From positions 1 to 24,290 of IMG/VR virus record IMGVR_UViG_3300020020_000156: a DNA stretch of 24,290 nt; one strand, written 5' to 3'. Source of the DNA: a virus. The notes beneath the pieces are model-generated. The model was not told the origin of the DNA. It ran no database searches and saw only the letters and a list, made by a program, of their open reading frames with translations. Below are positions 1-6,543 of this stretch, one piece after another (position 1 is the first letter of the stretch; each line of letters begins with the position of its first letter). Both the position numbers and the translations under genes were made by a program.

Positions 1-75
1 TTTCGGGCGGCCGGCTTTCAGGTTCGCTCTGACCCGACCGGCATCGAAGTGAGCTGGAAGGAAAGGAGGCTGTGA
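1..75 (+). CDS. C-terminal end of an unidentified protein (partial)
   Basis: Frame 1 is open from the window edge to a TGA at 73-75 and encodes the last 24 residues of a protein (ending VSWKERRL). The stop overlaps the next start codon (TGATG), as at many junctions downstream, and the peptide looks like ordinary coding sequence (alternating hydrophobic residues, GFQVRSDPTGIEVSW). Too little is visible to name a family. The missing 5' part lies outside the window. Confidence 0.6.
   Translation, partial: FRAAGFQVRSDPTGIEVSWKERRL
62..69 (+). promoter_or_regulatory. Shine-Dalgarno of the 48-aa Cys-rich gene
   Basis: AAAGGAGG at 62-69 is a near-perfect match to the 16S rRNA anti-SD and sits 5 bases before the ATG at 75. 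It supports the small gene that follows, which is otherwise easy to miss because of its length. Confidence 0.7.
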
Positions 76-221
76 TGTATCAGGAAGAAGCAAGGTGCCG
101 GCGGTGTGGGCGCGTCAAACCGCCGGACCAATCCTACCAGGCTGACGTCTATTGCCGCTGTCCGGAGGAGCGCGAGGAGCGCGATCCGGCGCTGCAATCG
201 GTGCCAGCGAGGCAGCCATGA
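75..221 (+). CDS. small Cys-rich (zinc-ribbon-like) protein, 48 aa
   Basis: The ATG at 75 follows a strong SD and the frame ends with TGA at 219-221, overlapping the next ATG (ATGA). The 48-residue product has two cysteine pairs, C8-x2-C11 and C27-x-C29, separated by 15 residues. This pattern suits a small zinc ribbon or treble-clef knuckle. The second half is charged (PEERERD-like) and probably helical. Many phages encode such single-knuckle proteins near packaging genes, and their roles are mostly unknown. Flanking overlaps on both sides (TGATG before, ATGA after) imply translational coupling. No function can be assigned. Zinc binding is inferred from cysteine spacing only. Confidence 0.7.
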   Translation: MYQEEARCRRCGRVKPPDQSYQADVYCRCPEEREERDPALQSVPARQP

Positions 222-646
222 CCCCCGCCGAGCGGACCGACCACATCCTTCGCATGATGCTCCGCGGCGAGTGGAAGGGCGGCCGCTCCCGCAAGGAGCT
301 TGCGGCCGAGTGGAAGCTGCACGAGCGGACCATCGGCGACGACGCCATGGTGGCATCGGGCGTGCTGGCAAGGCGCGGCAAGCCGATCGAGGACCTCATC
401 GACTCCAAGATTGCCGAGCTCGAGACCATCCAGGCCCTCGCGCTCGAGAAGGAGCACTTCGTTGCCGCCATCAGGGCCATCCAGCTGCAGATGGACATCC
501 GAGGGGTGACGTCAACGAGCAGGCCGAAGCTCGACGGCAAACCGGACCTGCCAGAGTACGAGAAGCTATCGGCAGAGCAGCGCATCGCTATGCATAAGGC
601 GGCGATCGCAGAGGAAGAAAGCAAGCTGAAAGGCGGGATGCATTGA
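218..646 (+). CDS. putative terminase small subunit / HTH DNA-binding protein
   Basis: The 142-aa product starts at the ATG at 218, fixed by the ATGA overlap with the previous gene; a TTG at 152 would extend it by 22 low-complexity residues without an SD. Residues about 10-45 read as a helix-turn-helix: a helix, then RKELAAEWKLHERTIGDDA, where KELAAEWKL and ERTIGDDA suit the two helices. The rest is helical (PIEDLIDSKIAELETIQALA onward), fitting an oligomerisation region, with a charged Lys/Glu tail. Small terminase subunits have this size and plan, recognise the packaging site and sit upstream of the large subunit. Here about 1.2 kb separates it from the large subunit, so an ordinary phage regulator remains possible. 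Confidence 0.55.
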   Translation: MTPAERTDHILRMMLRGEWKGGRSRKELAAEWKLHERTIGDDAMVASGVLARRGKPIEDLIDSKIAELETIQALALEKEHFVAAIRAIQLQMDIRGVTSTSRPKLDGKPDLPEYEKLSAEQRIAMHKAAIAEEESKLKGGMH

Positions 647-930
647 TGCCCACGTGTACTGAAGCAGAGCGGAAGGTTTTGGATGAGGCGCTCAAGAGCA
701 AGGCGAGCTACATCGACATATCGGCTCTAGAGGTGGCCGTGTACCTAGAGACACAGACCGAGATTCTGGAGAGGCTCGTGGCCGCGGAGATGGCATGCCT
801 TGTGGCCTGCCAACAGCGACGCGAGGCCTATGATGCAATCAACGGCATTAGCGGCGCCGCGTGCAAGAAGCTCATTGAGATGGGCGAGGCGGAAGCGGAG
901 AAGCGCATGGCCAGAAGGTTGGGCATATGA
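646..930 (+). CDS. small helical protein of unknown function
   Basis: The 94-aa product starts at the ATG at 646, which shares its A with the preceding TGA. AAAGGCGGG at 629-637 is an SD 8 bases upstream, so this ATG is preferred over the TTG one codon earlier. The protein is predicted all-helical and rich in Ala, Glu and Lys, with four cysteines (C4, C51, C55, C73) in no clear metal motif. It ends with a basic stretch (EKRMARRLGI). The family is not recognised. Its place in the coupled packaging cluster is the only functional clue. Confidence 0.7.
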   Translation: MPTCTEAERKVLDEALKSKASYIDISALEVAVYLETQTEILERLVAAEMACLVACQQRREAYDAINGISGAACKKLIEMGEAEAEKRMARRLGI

Positions 931-1223
931 AACTCGCCCGCGTCAACCTGGCCCGCGCCATCACCATCGGCCGAAAGCACGGCGCTGACATCGTCGCAGA
1001 GAACGGCGTGGAGCTCACCGCCGATATGGGCTCCAGAGTCATCTGGGTAGGGGGGGAGTCGAAGCAGTTCATTCCTTTCGAGGCGCTGAACGTCGCAACG
1101 CCCGCAGACCCGAACGAGGAGTGCCCCGAGTGTCAGAAGAAGTTCACCAACCTGCAAGCGCTTGGCGCCCACAGGAACAAGGCCCACGGGGTCAGAGGAG
1201 GTAGCGCCAATGAATCAGCCTGA
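927..1223 (+). CDS. C2H2 zinc-finger protein
   Basis: The 98-aa product starts at the ATG at 927, overlapping the previous stop as ATGA. Residues 66-87 form a classical C2H2 finger, C66-x2-C69-x12-H82-x4-H87, with the expected hydrophobic residues F73 and L79. The finger contains the string NLQALGAH. The N-terminal 60 residues look like a small beta-rich unit (RVNLARAITIGRKHGADIVA; SRVIWVGGESKQFIPFEALN). Single C2H2 fingers of this kind bind DNA or proteins in many bacterial and phage proteins. The gene overlaps the next one by 14 bases. The finger is clear from sequence; its target is unknown. A regulator or packaging accessory are both possible. Confidence 0.8.
   Translation: MKLARVNLARAITIGRKHGADIVAENGVELTADMGSRVIWVGGESKQFIPFEALNVATPADPNEECPECQKKFTNLQALGAHRNKAHGVRGGSANESA
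1195..1202 (+). promoter_or_regulatory. Shine-Dalgarno of the GroES-like gene
   Basis: GAGGAGGT at 1195-1202 lies 7 bases before the ATG at 1210. It decides the start of the GroES-like gene, since the same frame is open upstream to 1162 with an earlier possible start. Confidence 0.7.
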
Positions 1224-1584
1224 CATTATCACGCAGTTGCGAAACGAACCGCAGTACGACGATCACGAGCCGCAGCATGATTACATCTTCGTGCGAGACC
1301 TGCGCACCGAGATGATTAGCCGCGGCGGCGTCGTCATGCCGAACGTGCAGGACCCCACCGGCAACAAGCGCTCGAGTGGCCCTTGTGAAGTCGTCGCCGT
1401 GGGGCCAGGCCCGTGGACAGACCGCGTCGACGCCAACGGGCAATTCCTCAGGCGCCCCATGTGCTGCGAGGTCGGCGACATCGTCGTCTACCAGGGCGGA
1501 CAGTTCGGCGTGAACGTCAACGGGCAGGCGCTGGCGGCAATCCAGGACTACCAGGTGGTCGACTGCCGGCGGAGGAAGGGGTGA
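1210..1584 (+). CDS. GroES-like (Cpn10) co-chaperonin
   Basis: The 124-aa product follows the GroES layout along its length. YIFVRDLRTEMISRGGVVMP (residues 25-44) matches the first strand and the start of the mobile loop, with GGVVM where GroES has GGIVL. GPCEVVAVGPG (57-67) matches the GEVLAVGNG strand. EVGDIVVYQGG (87-97) matches VKVGDIVIFNDG, and the end, ALAAIQDYQVV, matches the final strand. GroES caps the GroEL folding chamber as a heptamer. Phage versions such as T4 gp31 replace host GroES to fold the capsid protein. No GroEL gene is in the window, so a host GroEL would be the partner. A roughly 20-residue N-terminal extension and a Cys pair (C85, C86) differ from GroES. Its stop overlaps the next start (GTGA). 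Confidence 0.82.
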   Translation: MNQPDIITQLRNEPQYDDHEPQHDYIFVRDLRTEMISRGGVVMPNVQDPTGNKRSSGPCEVVAVGPGPWTDRVDANGQFLRRPMCCEVGDIVVYQGGQFGVNVNGQALAAIQDYQVVDCRRRKG

Positions 1585-1838
1585 AGGCGCGCGACAGGGG
1601 GCTGCGGTACGACCTGGCGAAAGCGGCTATTCAAGGGTGCGCGCGGTTCGTGCCGTCCAGCGGCGGGGCGCCTGGCGTGGAATATCGCATCGCCCTCGAT
1701 GTGGCGCAGGACCTAGCCAAGAAGGCATTGGCCATCGCGGACTCGCTGCTCGACGAGCTTGAAGCGGAAAGCACGAGCAAGAATCCGGACGACTTGGTGC
1801 ATGTGCCATCGGGCGGTTCTTACGGTGGCCACTGGTAA
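1581..1838 (+). CDS. small helical protein of unknown function
   Basis: The 85-aa product starts at the GTG at 1581, which overlaps the preceding TGA (GTGA) and follows GGAGGA at 1571-1576. The frame is open farther upstream, but that part is a shadow of the co-chaperonin gene. Sequence features are a basic N-terminus (KARDRGLRYDLAKAA), a long Ala/Leu/Asp/Glu-rich helix (VAQDLAKKALAIADSLLDELEAE) and a Gly/Ser/His tail. It is one of the few genes here that ends in TAA, followed by a 3-base gap before the large terminase. No family is recognised. A role in packaging or as a terminase accessory is only suggested by position. Confidence 0.65.
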   Translation: MKARDRGLRYDLAKAAIQGCARFVPSSGGAPGVEYRIALDVAQDLAKKALAIADSLLDELEAESTSKNPDDLVHVPSGGSYGGHW

Positions 1839-1841
1839 CGA

Positions 1842-3353
1842 GTGCGCAGCGTTGACCTCCTCGCCGCGCGCGCCGCGATGACCCCAGCGAGGGCCAGCGG
1901 CGCGGCTCTCTTCGCTGCCCTCATGGCGCAAGATGAAAGGCTCGTCGCCGCGGGCTTCCCGCCGATGACCGAATGGTGGGTGGAGCAGCTGCGGCGCTTC
2001 TACCTATCAGGAAAGCGCAGGTTCGTGGCGAGGGTCGGGCGGAAGGGAACGAAGAGCTCGACCATGTGCCGCGTGGCCGTCAATGAGATGCTTCGCGGCG
2101 ATCACTTGCTCCGCCCGGGTGACCTTGGGCTCTTCATGTTCGTATCGGAAAACATGGAGGAGGCGCAGGGGCGTATCTTTACGATGAAGAGCATCCTCGA
2201 TGCGCTCGATGTCGGCTACGCGCCGATGAACCGCGACACCAGACTTGCGGGCAAACAGGTCATCTTCGGCGTGCGCGCCGGACGCATTGGCGCCGTGTCC
2301 GGGCCCGTGCTCATCGGCCTTGTCGATGACGAAGTGGCCAAGTGGAAGAACGATACGACTGGCGTCAACCCGGCCACGGAGATTCTGAGCTCTGTCCGCC
2401 CCGCGATGATTACCCAGCCGAACGCGCATGAGTTCATGATCTCCTCGCCGTGGTCGACGCTCGATGCCCACTACAACGCCATGGAGGAAGGCGAGACCGA
2501 GCAGCAAACGGTGGCCGAGGCGCCGACGTGGATCGCCAACCCGACGGTCACTGAGGAGGCCACGCGCAAGGAAGAGAAGGACCAGCAAACGTGGGAGCGG
2601 GAATACAAGGCCGTGCCGATGGGCTCGACGGAGGTCCACTTCTTCGACCATCGCGCCATCGATGCGTGCTTTGCCTCGGACATCGTCATGCCCGTCAAAG
2701 CCGAGGCGGGCGCCGTCGTCACCGCCGGCGGAGACCTCGCATTCGTGCGGGACACTGCCGCCATGGCGGTGTGCCATCGGTACGGCGCTTGGAACGACGA
2801 CGCCTCGCGGTATCTCCTCGCCGACGTGCTCGAAGAGAAGCCAGCGTCAGGCTTCCCCCTGCTCCCAGGCAACGTGATCGGAGCGTTCGCGGCGAAGCTC
2901 GGCGAGCACAAGGTCTCCTACCTGATGGCCGATGGGCACTACCGGATGAGCGCCATCGAGCACCTCGAGCGGCATGGCCTCCACTACGCCGACGCGCCCG
3001 AGGGGCAGATTGGCAAGGCCGATACATACGTCCGGATGAGGGTCATCCTGCACGGCGGGCGCTTCCGGTACTGCTCTCCTGACCTACAACGGCAGATGAA
3101 AGAGGTCACCAGCAAGCCCACGCCGGGCGGTGGCCTCTCGATAAGCTCGCCGCACAAGGCAGGCGGGGGCCACGGCGACGTGCTCTCAGCGGTCGTCCTG
3201 GCGCTCTGGCAGCAGACTGGGCACGAAGTGCTCGCCCCCGAGCCGGTGCCTGGCTCGGCGGAGTGGCACAGGCGCGAGCAGATGGCAGCGAAGGAAGCGG
3301 CAATGCGCATGGCCAGCAAGAGGGATCGCAAGGCGCCGCAGTATCCGCATTGA
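1842..3353 (+). CDS. terL: terminase large subunit (ATPase-nuclease)
   Basis: This 503-aa protein is the DNA-packaging motor. In the ATPase domain, VGRKGTKS (about 65-72) is the Walker A loop, LIGLVDDEVAKW (157-168) is Walker B with catalytic D-D-E, and MISSPWS (199-205) is the coupling motif III. The nuclease domain has the RNase H-like acidic residues D298 (GGDLAFVRD), D364 (YLMADGHY) and D446 (GGGHGDVLSAVVLALW). Length is normal for the family. Walker A is unusual: the residue before the conserved Lys is Thr, not Gly. The GTG at 1842 is the likely start; an ATG at 1878 has no better SD. It works with the portal gene 430 bases downstream and probably with the HTH protein at 218. Confidence 0.93.
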   Translation: MRSVDLLAARAAMTPARASGAALFAALMAQDERLVAAGFPPMTEWWVEQLRRFYLSGKRRFVARVGRKGTKSSTMCRVAVNEMLRGDHLLRPGDLGLFMFVSENMEEAQGRIFTMKSILDALDVGYAPMNRDTRLAGKQVIFGVRAGRIGAVSGPVLIGLVDDEVAKWKNDTTGVNPATEILSSVRPAMITQPNAHEFMISSPWSTLDAHYNAMEEGETEQQTVAEAPTWIANPTVTEEATRKEEKDQQTWEREYKAVPMGSTEVHFFDHRAIDACFASDIVMPVKAEAGAVVTAGGDLAFVRDTAAMAVCHRYGAWNDDASRYLLADVLEEKPASGFPLLPGNVIGAFAAKLGEHKVSYLMADGHYRMSAIEHLERHGLHYADAPEGQIGKADTYVRMRVILHGGRFRYCSPDLQRQMKEVTSKPTPGGGLSISSPHKAGGGHGDVLSAVVLALWQQTGHEVLAPEPVPGSAEWHRREQMAAKEAAMRMASKRDRKAPQYPH

Positions 3354-3410
3354 CCTGCCCGACAATGGAAAACCTGGAAAGTCTGGATAATGTCCTGTAC
3401 GGCATGAAGT

Positions 3411-3623
3411 GTGAGCGCTCGACACGCTTCCAGCGAGGCGCCCCCGGCTCCCGTTCCCTCGGTCACCGGCAGGCGCCTTGCTGTCCTCTGCCTGGATCCC
3501 GTCGGCGCTGAGATTGCCCGGCGGGCCATCCTCGCAGGCCAGCGCGGCGCTGTAGAGATGCAGCTCGACCGCGACGAGCGCGAGCGCTTCATGGCCGCAC
3601 AGTGGCCGCGGGTGAAGCGGTGA
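3411..3623 (+). CDS. small protein of unknown function
   Basis: The 70-aa frame begins at GTG 3411; an in-frame TGA at 3405-3407 prevents a longer form. No good SD precedes it. The first 20 residues are Pro/Ala/Ser-rich and look unstructured, while residues 21-70 look folded (RRLAVLCLDPVGAEIARRAILAG, then a charged helix QLDRDERERFMAAQW). The stop overlaps the next start (GTGA), which supports it being translated. The 57 bases between the large terminase and this gene hold no clear site. The family is not recognised. Confidence 0.55.
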   Translation: MSARHASSEAPPAPVPSVTGRRLAVLCLDPVGAEIARRAILAGQRGAVEMQLDRDERERFMAAQWPRVKR

Positions 3624-3787
3624 CAGTCGCCCGACTGCTCCACGTGAAGCCCATGGCCTATTGGGCCTGCGTCGGTTTCGGGCACCTCTACTTCGTCAAT
3701 TGCATTCGCGGCCTGCTCGACCTGGACCCCATCTCAGTCGGCAGGCCGCTCGGTCTAACCTTTCGAGGGAAGTCCATGAGTGGCTAG
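3620..3787 (+). CDS. small protein of unknown function, 55 aa
   Basis: The GTG at 3620 overlaps the previous stop (GTGA), and the frame ends with TAG at 3785-3787, overlapping the portal start by 8 bases. The product has an aromatic, mildly hydrophobic centre (MAYWACVGFGHLYFVNC) and a short basic C-terminus. The centre is too polar to call a membrane helix with confidence. An upstream in-frame start at 3602 would add six residues, but the GTGA junction argues for 3620. The family is not recognised. Confidence 0.5.
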   Translation: MTVARLLHVKPMAYWACVGFGHLYFVNCIRGLLDLDPISVGRPLGLTFRGKSMSG

Positions 3788-5744
3788 CGACGCGCAGCTT
3801 TGGTGGCAGGTCAAAGAGGACGCCGCGCGCGCCGCTGCGGTCGTTGCCACCGTTGACGCCATCGAACGCGACCAGGGCGAGCGACGAGCCCGCGCGCTCC
3901 GCAACCTTCAGATCTACGAGGGGCGCAAGCTCGAGGGCCTATTCCCTTCGGCGTATTTCACCTCGGTCGACATGGACGGGGAGGCCTGCGACAAGCGCCG
4001 GCTACGGCTGGCCAGGTCGCTGGTCAATACGGCATTCGCCAAAGTGGCCGGCAAGCAAAAGCCCAAGGCGCAGTTCATGACGACGGACGCCGACTGGACG
4101 ACGAAGCGCCGTGCCAAGCGCATGGAGCGGGTCGTCGAGGCGGTATGGTCGCAGCGGCAGGGCAATTGCCGTGATGGGTGGGAGGTTGCGCGTAATGCCT
4201 TCCGCGACTGCGAGATTGGGGACATGGGGGTCCTGAAGTTTTGGACCGACCTGCAGGAGCGGAAGATTGTGATCGACCGCGTCCTGTGGTGGGAGCTTCT
4301 CACCGACCCGCAGGAATCCCGCTATGGGATGCCGCTCAACTGGTTTCACGTCTACGCCTACGATCGCTACAAGCTCGCCGCTCGTTTCCCCAACGACAAG
4401 GAAGCCATCATGGCGGCGCCAGGTCTCAACGAAGAGACGACGGGGGCCAACGCCTACGGCTTCGGTAACGAGATTGCCCGCATGGTCAAGGTCCGCGAGG
4501 CGTGGCGGCTCGCCGTCTCGAAGGACGACCCGGGCGTGCACTCGATCATCGTCGGCGACGCGGACCTGGCCAAGGGCGAGGAGTACACGCGCACCTTCCC
4601 TCCCTTCGAGACCATTAGCTGGGAGCCATGGGTCATGGGGCTCGGCGGCACGTCGCTCGTGGACAACGTCGCGGACATCGACGACGAGCTGAATGCCGCG
4701 GTGGAGCGTCGAAGCCAAGCCGAGAAGCTCTGCTCCAACGGAGTCACGTTCTACCGGGAGAGCAGCGTCGACTCGCGCGACCTTGCGGATAACCGCATTG
4801 GCATCTCCGTGATGGTGAAGCAGGGGATGGAATTTCCGCAGTACAACGCCCCTGAGACCACCTCGCAAGGCTCCGTCCAGTGGGCCGGGCAGGTCCAGCA
4901 ATGGGGGCACGACATGTCTGGCGTGTCTTCAATGGCCGCAACGGGGCAGACCGACCAGGGCGTCACCGCCGGCATCGCCATGCGGACCCAAGAGAACATC
5001 TCCTCGGAGCGCTTTGCCATCCCATGGCAGACCTTCGAGAACATGGTTGCGATTGGGGGGGCACGTCAAATCGTGGCCTGTATGCGCGAGCTCGCCGAGG
5101 ATAACCCAGGCGCATCCGTGAAGTGGCCGGGCGGCTCGTTCCTTCGGGAGATCCGGTGGAGCGACGCGGACCTAGAGGACGACCAATACCAGGTCCAGGT
5201 GGCAGCGGTGTCGGGCCTGGTGAACACGCCGGCAGACCGCCTCTCGCTCGCCTCCGAGCTCTACGACCGCGGCATCCTGTCTCAAGACTCGTTCCTGCGC
5301 GTCATCCAAGCGAAGGACATCGACGCCGAGCTCGAGCGGACGAACACGCAATACCAGCTCATCGACCGGTACATTGAAGACTGGCTCGAGGCCACGCCGG
5401 AGACGGAAGAGGACGGCACGTTCCGCTACCGCGCGCCCATCAAGTGGATGCAGCTGCCCGAGGCGATCGTGCAGGTCGGCCGGGCCTACCTCGCAGCGGA
5501 CCTCGACAACGCGCCCGAGTGGAACCTCGACTTCTTCCTTCGGTGGATGGGCGACGCCGACGGCAAGATTCAAGAGATTGAAGGGCAACGCAAGATGGCC
5601 GAGGAAGCCATGCGCGCCAAGCAACAGCAACAGCAGCAAGCCCAGCAACAGCAAGCCGCGCCGACTCCTGGCGCTGGTCCGCCACAAGCCCAGCCGCGGC
5701 CACCGGCCATGGCGATGCAACCGAACGGAGCACCCGTCCAATGA
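3780..5744 (+). CDS. portal protein
   Basis: The 654-aa product forms the dodecameric ring at the capsid vertex through which DNA enters and leaves. The start is GTG 3780, behind GAGGGAAG at about 3765-3772. The length, place between large terminase and scaffold, and the block FPPFETISWEPWVMGLGG followed by SLVDNVADIDDELNAAVERR (residues about 273-312) are typical of podovirus portals, where this region leads into the stem and crown. The C-terminus from residue 614 is Gln-rich (runs of six and four Gln) then Pro/Ala-rich. It probably forms a flexible or coiled barrel into the capsid. The stop overlaps the next gene (ATGA). Confidence 0.88.
   Translation: MASDAQLWWQVKEDAARAAAVVATVDAIERDQGERRARALRNLQIYEGRKLEGLFPSAYFTSVDMDGEACDKRRLRLARSLVNTAFAKVAGKQKPKAQFMTTDADWTTKRRAKRMERVVEAVWSQRQGNCRDGWEVARNAFRDCEIGDMGVLKFWTDLQERKIVIDRVLWWELLTDPQESRYGMPLNWFHVYAYDRYKLAARFPNDKEAIMAAPGLNEETTGANAYGFGNEIARMVKVREAWRLAVSKDDPGVHSIIVGDADLAKGEEYTRTFPPFETISWEPWVMGLGGTSLVDNVADIDDELNAAVERRSQAEKLCSNGVTFYRESSVDSRDLADNRIGISVMVKQGMEFPQYNAPETTSQGSVQWAGQVQQWGHDMSGVSSMAATGQTDQGVTAGIAMRTQENISSERFAIPWQTFENMVAIGGARQIVACMRELAEDNPGASVKWPGGSFLREIRWSDADLEDDQYQVQVAAVSGLVNTPADRLSLASELYDRGILSQDSFLRVIQAKDIDAELERTNTQYQLIDRYIEDWLEATPETEEDGTFRYRAPIKWMQLPEAIVQVGRAYLAADLDNAPEWNLDFFLRWMGDADGKIQEIEGQRKMAEEAMRAKQQQQQQAQQQQAAPTPGAGPPQAQPRPPAMAMQPNGAPVQ
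5622..5654 (+). repeat. CAA/CAG polyglutamine tract in the portal gene
   Basis: Ten CAA or CAG codons interrupted by one GCC encode six Gln, Ala, four Gln near the portal C-terminus. Such tracts are prone to length change by slippage. The mix of CAA and CAG suggests selection for glutamine rather than recent expansion. Confidence 0.75.
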
Positions 5745-5944
5745 GCGAGACCGACCAGAAAGAGCACATCATGCAGTTCTTCTCGTTCGCGCATCTTCCG
5801 CCTGCAATGCAGGAAGTCTCGCGACCGTTCTGCGAGATGGCGACGAAGCTGCTCGAGCTGCCGCGCAACGCCGAGAGAACCGTGGCGCTGCGCAAACTAC
5901 TCGAATCGAAGGACGCGGCGGTGCGCGCGTTCATCGCCAAGTGA
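5741..5944 (+). CDS. Acb2/Tad1-like hairpin protein (possible cyclic-nucleotide sponge)
   Basis: The 67-aa product starts at ATG 5741 in an ATGA overlap, with GGAG at 5727-5730. It reads as a two-helix hairpin: LPPAMQEVSRPFCEMATKLL, a turn at LPRNAER, then TVALRKLLESKDAAVRAFIAK. This order of an F..LA-type first helix, an LP turn with E-R/K, a KL.E second helix and an A..A-I-A-R/K end follows my memory of small phage proteins in the Acb2/Tad1 hairpin family. Acb2 and Tad1 bind the nucleotide signals of CBASS and Thoeris defence and so shield the phage. The match is by eye, the ligand-binding residues cannot be confirmed, and it could be another helical virion or accessory protein. It sits between portal and scaffold genes. 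Confidence 0.6.
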   Translation: MSETDQKEHIMQFFSFAHLPPAMQEVSRPFCEMATKLLELPRNAERTVALRKLLESKDAAVRAFIAK

Positions 5945-5951
5945 GGCCACA

Positions 5952-6284
5952 ATGAACCACCGCAGCGAAGAGCAGCTGGCAGCAATCCACCGTTTCGAGA
6001 CGGACTACTTCCCCACGCTCGAGAAGGGCATCGTCTCCAAAGACATTACCCAGGCCATGCGCCAAGACTGGGCCATCCTCCTGGCTCCGCCGGAGATCCC
6101 GCTCGCGGTCTCGGTGACCCCGGATAAGGGGCCGCACAACTTCCAACATGCGGCGGAGTTCCCCATCGACGTCGAGGAAGAAGCGAAGCTCGAGGCCGCA
6201 GTCGAGCTCGTCGGCATCCGCGAGCCGAAGAGAAGCGACCCGCCGCCCACGCCCAAAGTGGGGAAGGGCCGGCGCAATGCGTAG
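5952..6284 (+). CDS. hypothetical protein, 110 aa
   Basis: The ATG at 5952 follows TGAGG at 5942-5946, seven bases after the previous stop. The product has a helical N-terminus (SEEQLAAIHRFETDYFPTLEKG), a middle with beta character (IPLAVSVTPDKGP), an acidic stretch (DVEEEAKLEAAVEL) and a basic, Pro-rich tail (KRSDPPPTPKVGKGRRNA). It overlaps the next gene by 8 bases. No family is recognised. It lies between portal and scaffold, where small accessory genes are common. Confidence 0.65.
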   Translation: MNHRSEEQLAAIHRFETDYFPTLEKGIVSKDITQAMRQDWAILLAPPEIPLAVSVTPDKGPHNFQHAAEFPIDVEEEAKLEAAVELVGIREPKRSDPPPTPKVGKGRRNA

Positions 6285-6543
6285 CTTCGAGCCACGCACA
6301 ACGCTCGGTGAGCCGGTCAAGGCGCTCACGCGCGGCGAAGAGCCCGCCGAGTCTCCCCGCATGCAGATGGGCGACGATGTGCCCAGCGCCGTGCGCGAGG
6401 ACCGCGAGTTTCAGCTGCTCTTCAGGGAGAGCCAGAAGATCAAGAACTCGAGGCGCCCCGCTGATCAGCGGCACTTCGCCAACCTGCTGAACCAGATGCG
6501 CGTGCGCTGGGAAGAGCTCACCGGAGAATCCAATGGCAGCTGA
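6277..6543 (+). CDS. hypothetical protein, 88 aa
   Basis: The frame is open from 6148, but the upstream part is a Ser/Arg-rich shadow of the previous gene. The ATG at 6277, preceded by GGGAAGGG at about 6261-6268, is the likely start. The product is polar with no hydrophobic segment: an N-terminal half rich in Glu/Pro/Arg and a helical C-terminal half (DREFQLLFRESQKIKNSRRP; LLNQMRVRWEELTGES). It overlaps the previous and next genes by 8 and 11 bases. The family is not recognised. Confidence 0.65.
   Translation: MRSFEPRTTLGEPVKALTRGEEPAESPRMQMGDDVPSAVREDREFQLLFRESQKIKNSRRPADQRHFANLLNQMRVRWEELTGESNGS

Noticed and set aside
152-217. A TTG-initiated N-terminal extension of the HTH protein.
   Set aside because: It overlaps the Cys-rich gene, adds low-complexity Gly/Ala/Arg residues and lacks an SD, whereas ATG 218 forms an ATGA overlap.
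3350-3391. TTGACC at 3350 and GATAAT at 3386 resemble -35 and -10 boxes.
   Set aside because: They are 30 bases apart, far from the usual 16-18, and part of TTGACC overlaps the terminase stop.
3365-3511. A 48-codon ATG frame (MENLESLDNVLYGMK) after the large terminase.
   Set aside because: The start of the peptide looks coding-like, but it has no SD, becomes Arg/Pro/Ser-rich, and conflicts with the 3411-3623 frame whose stop couples to the next gene.
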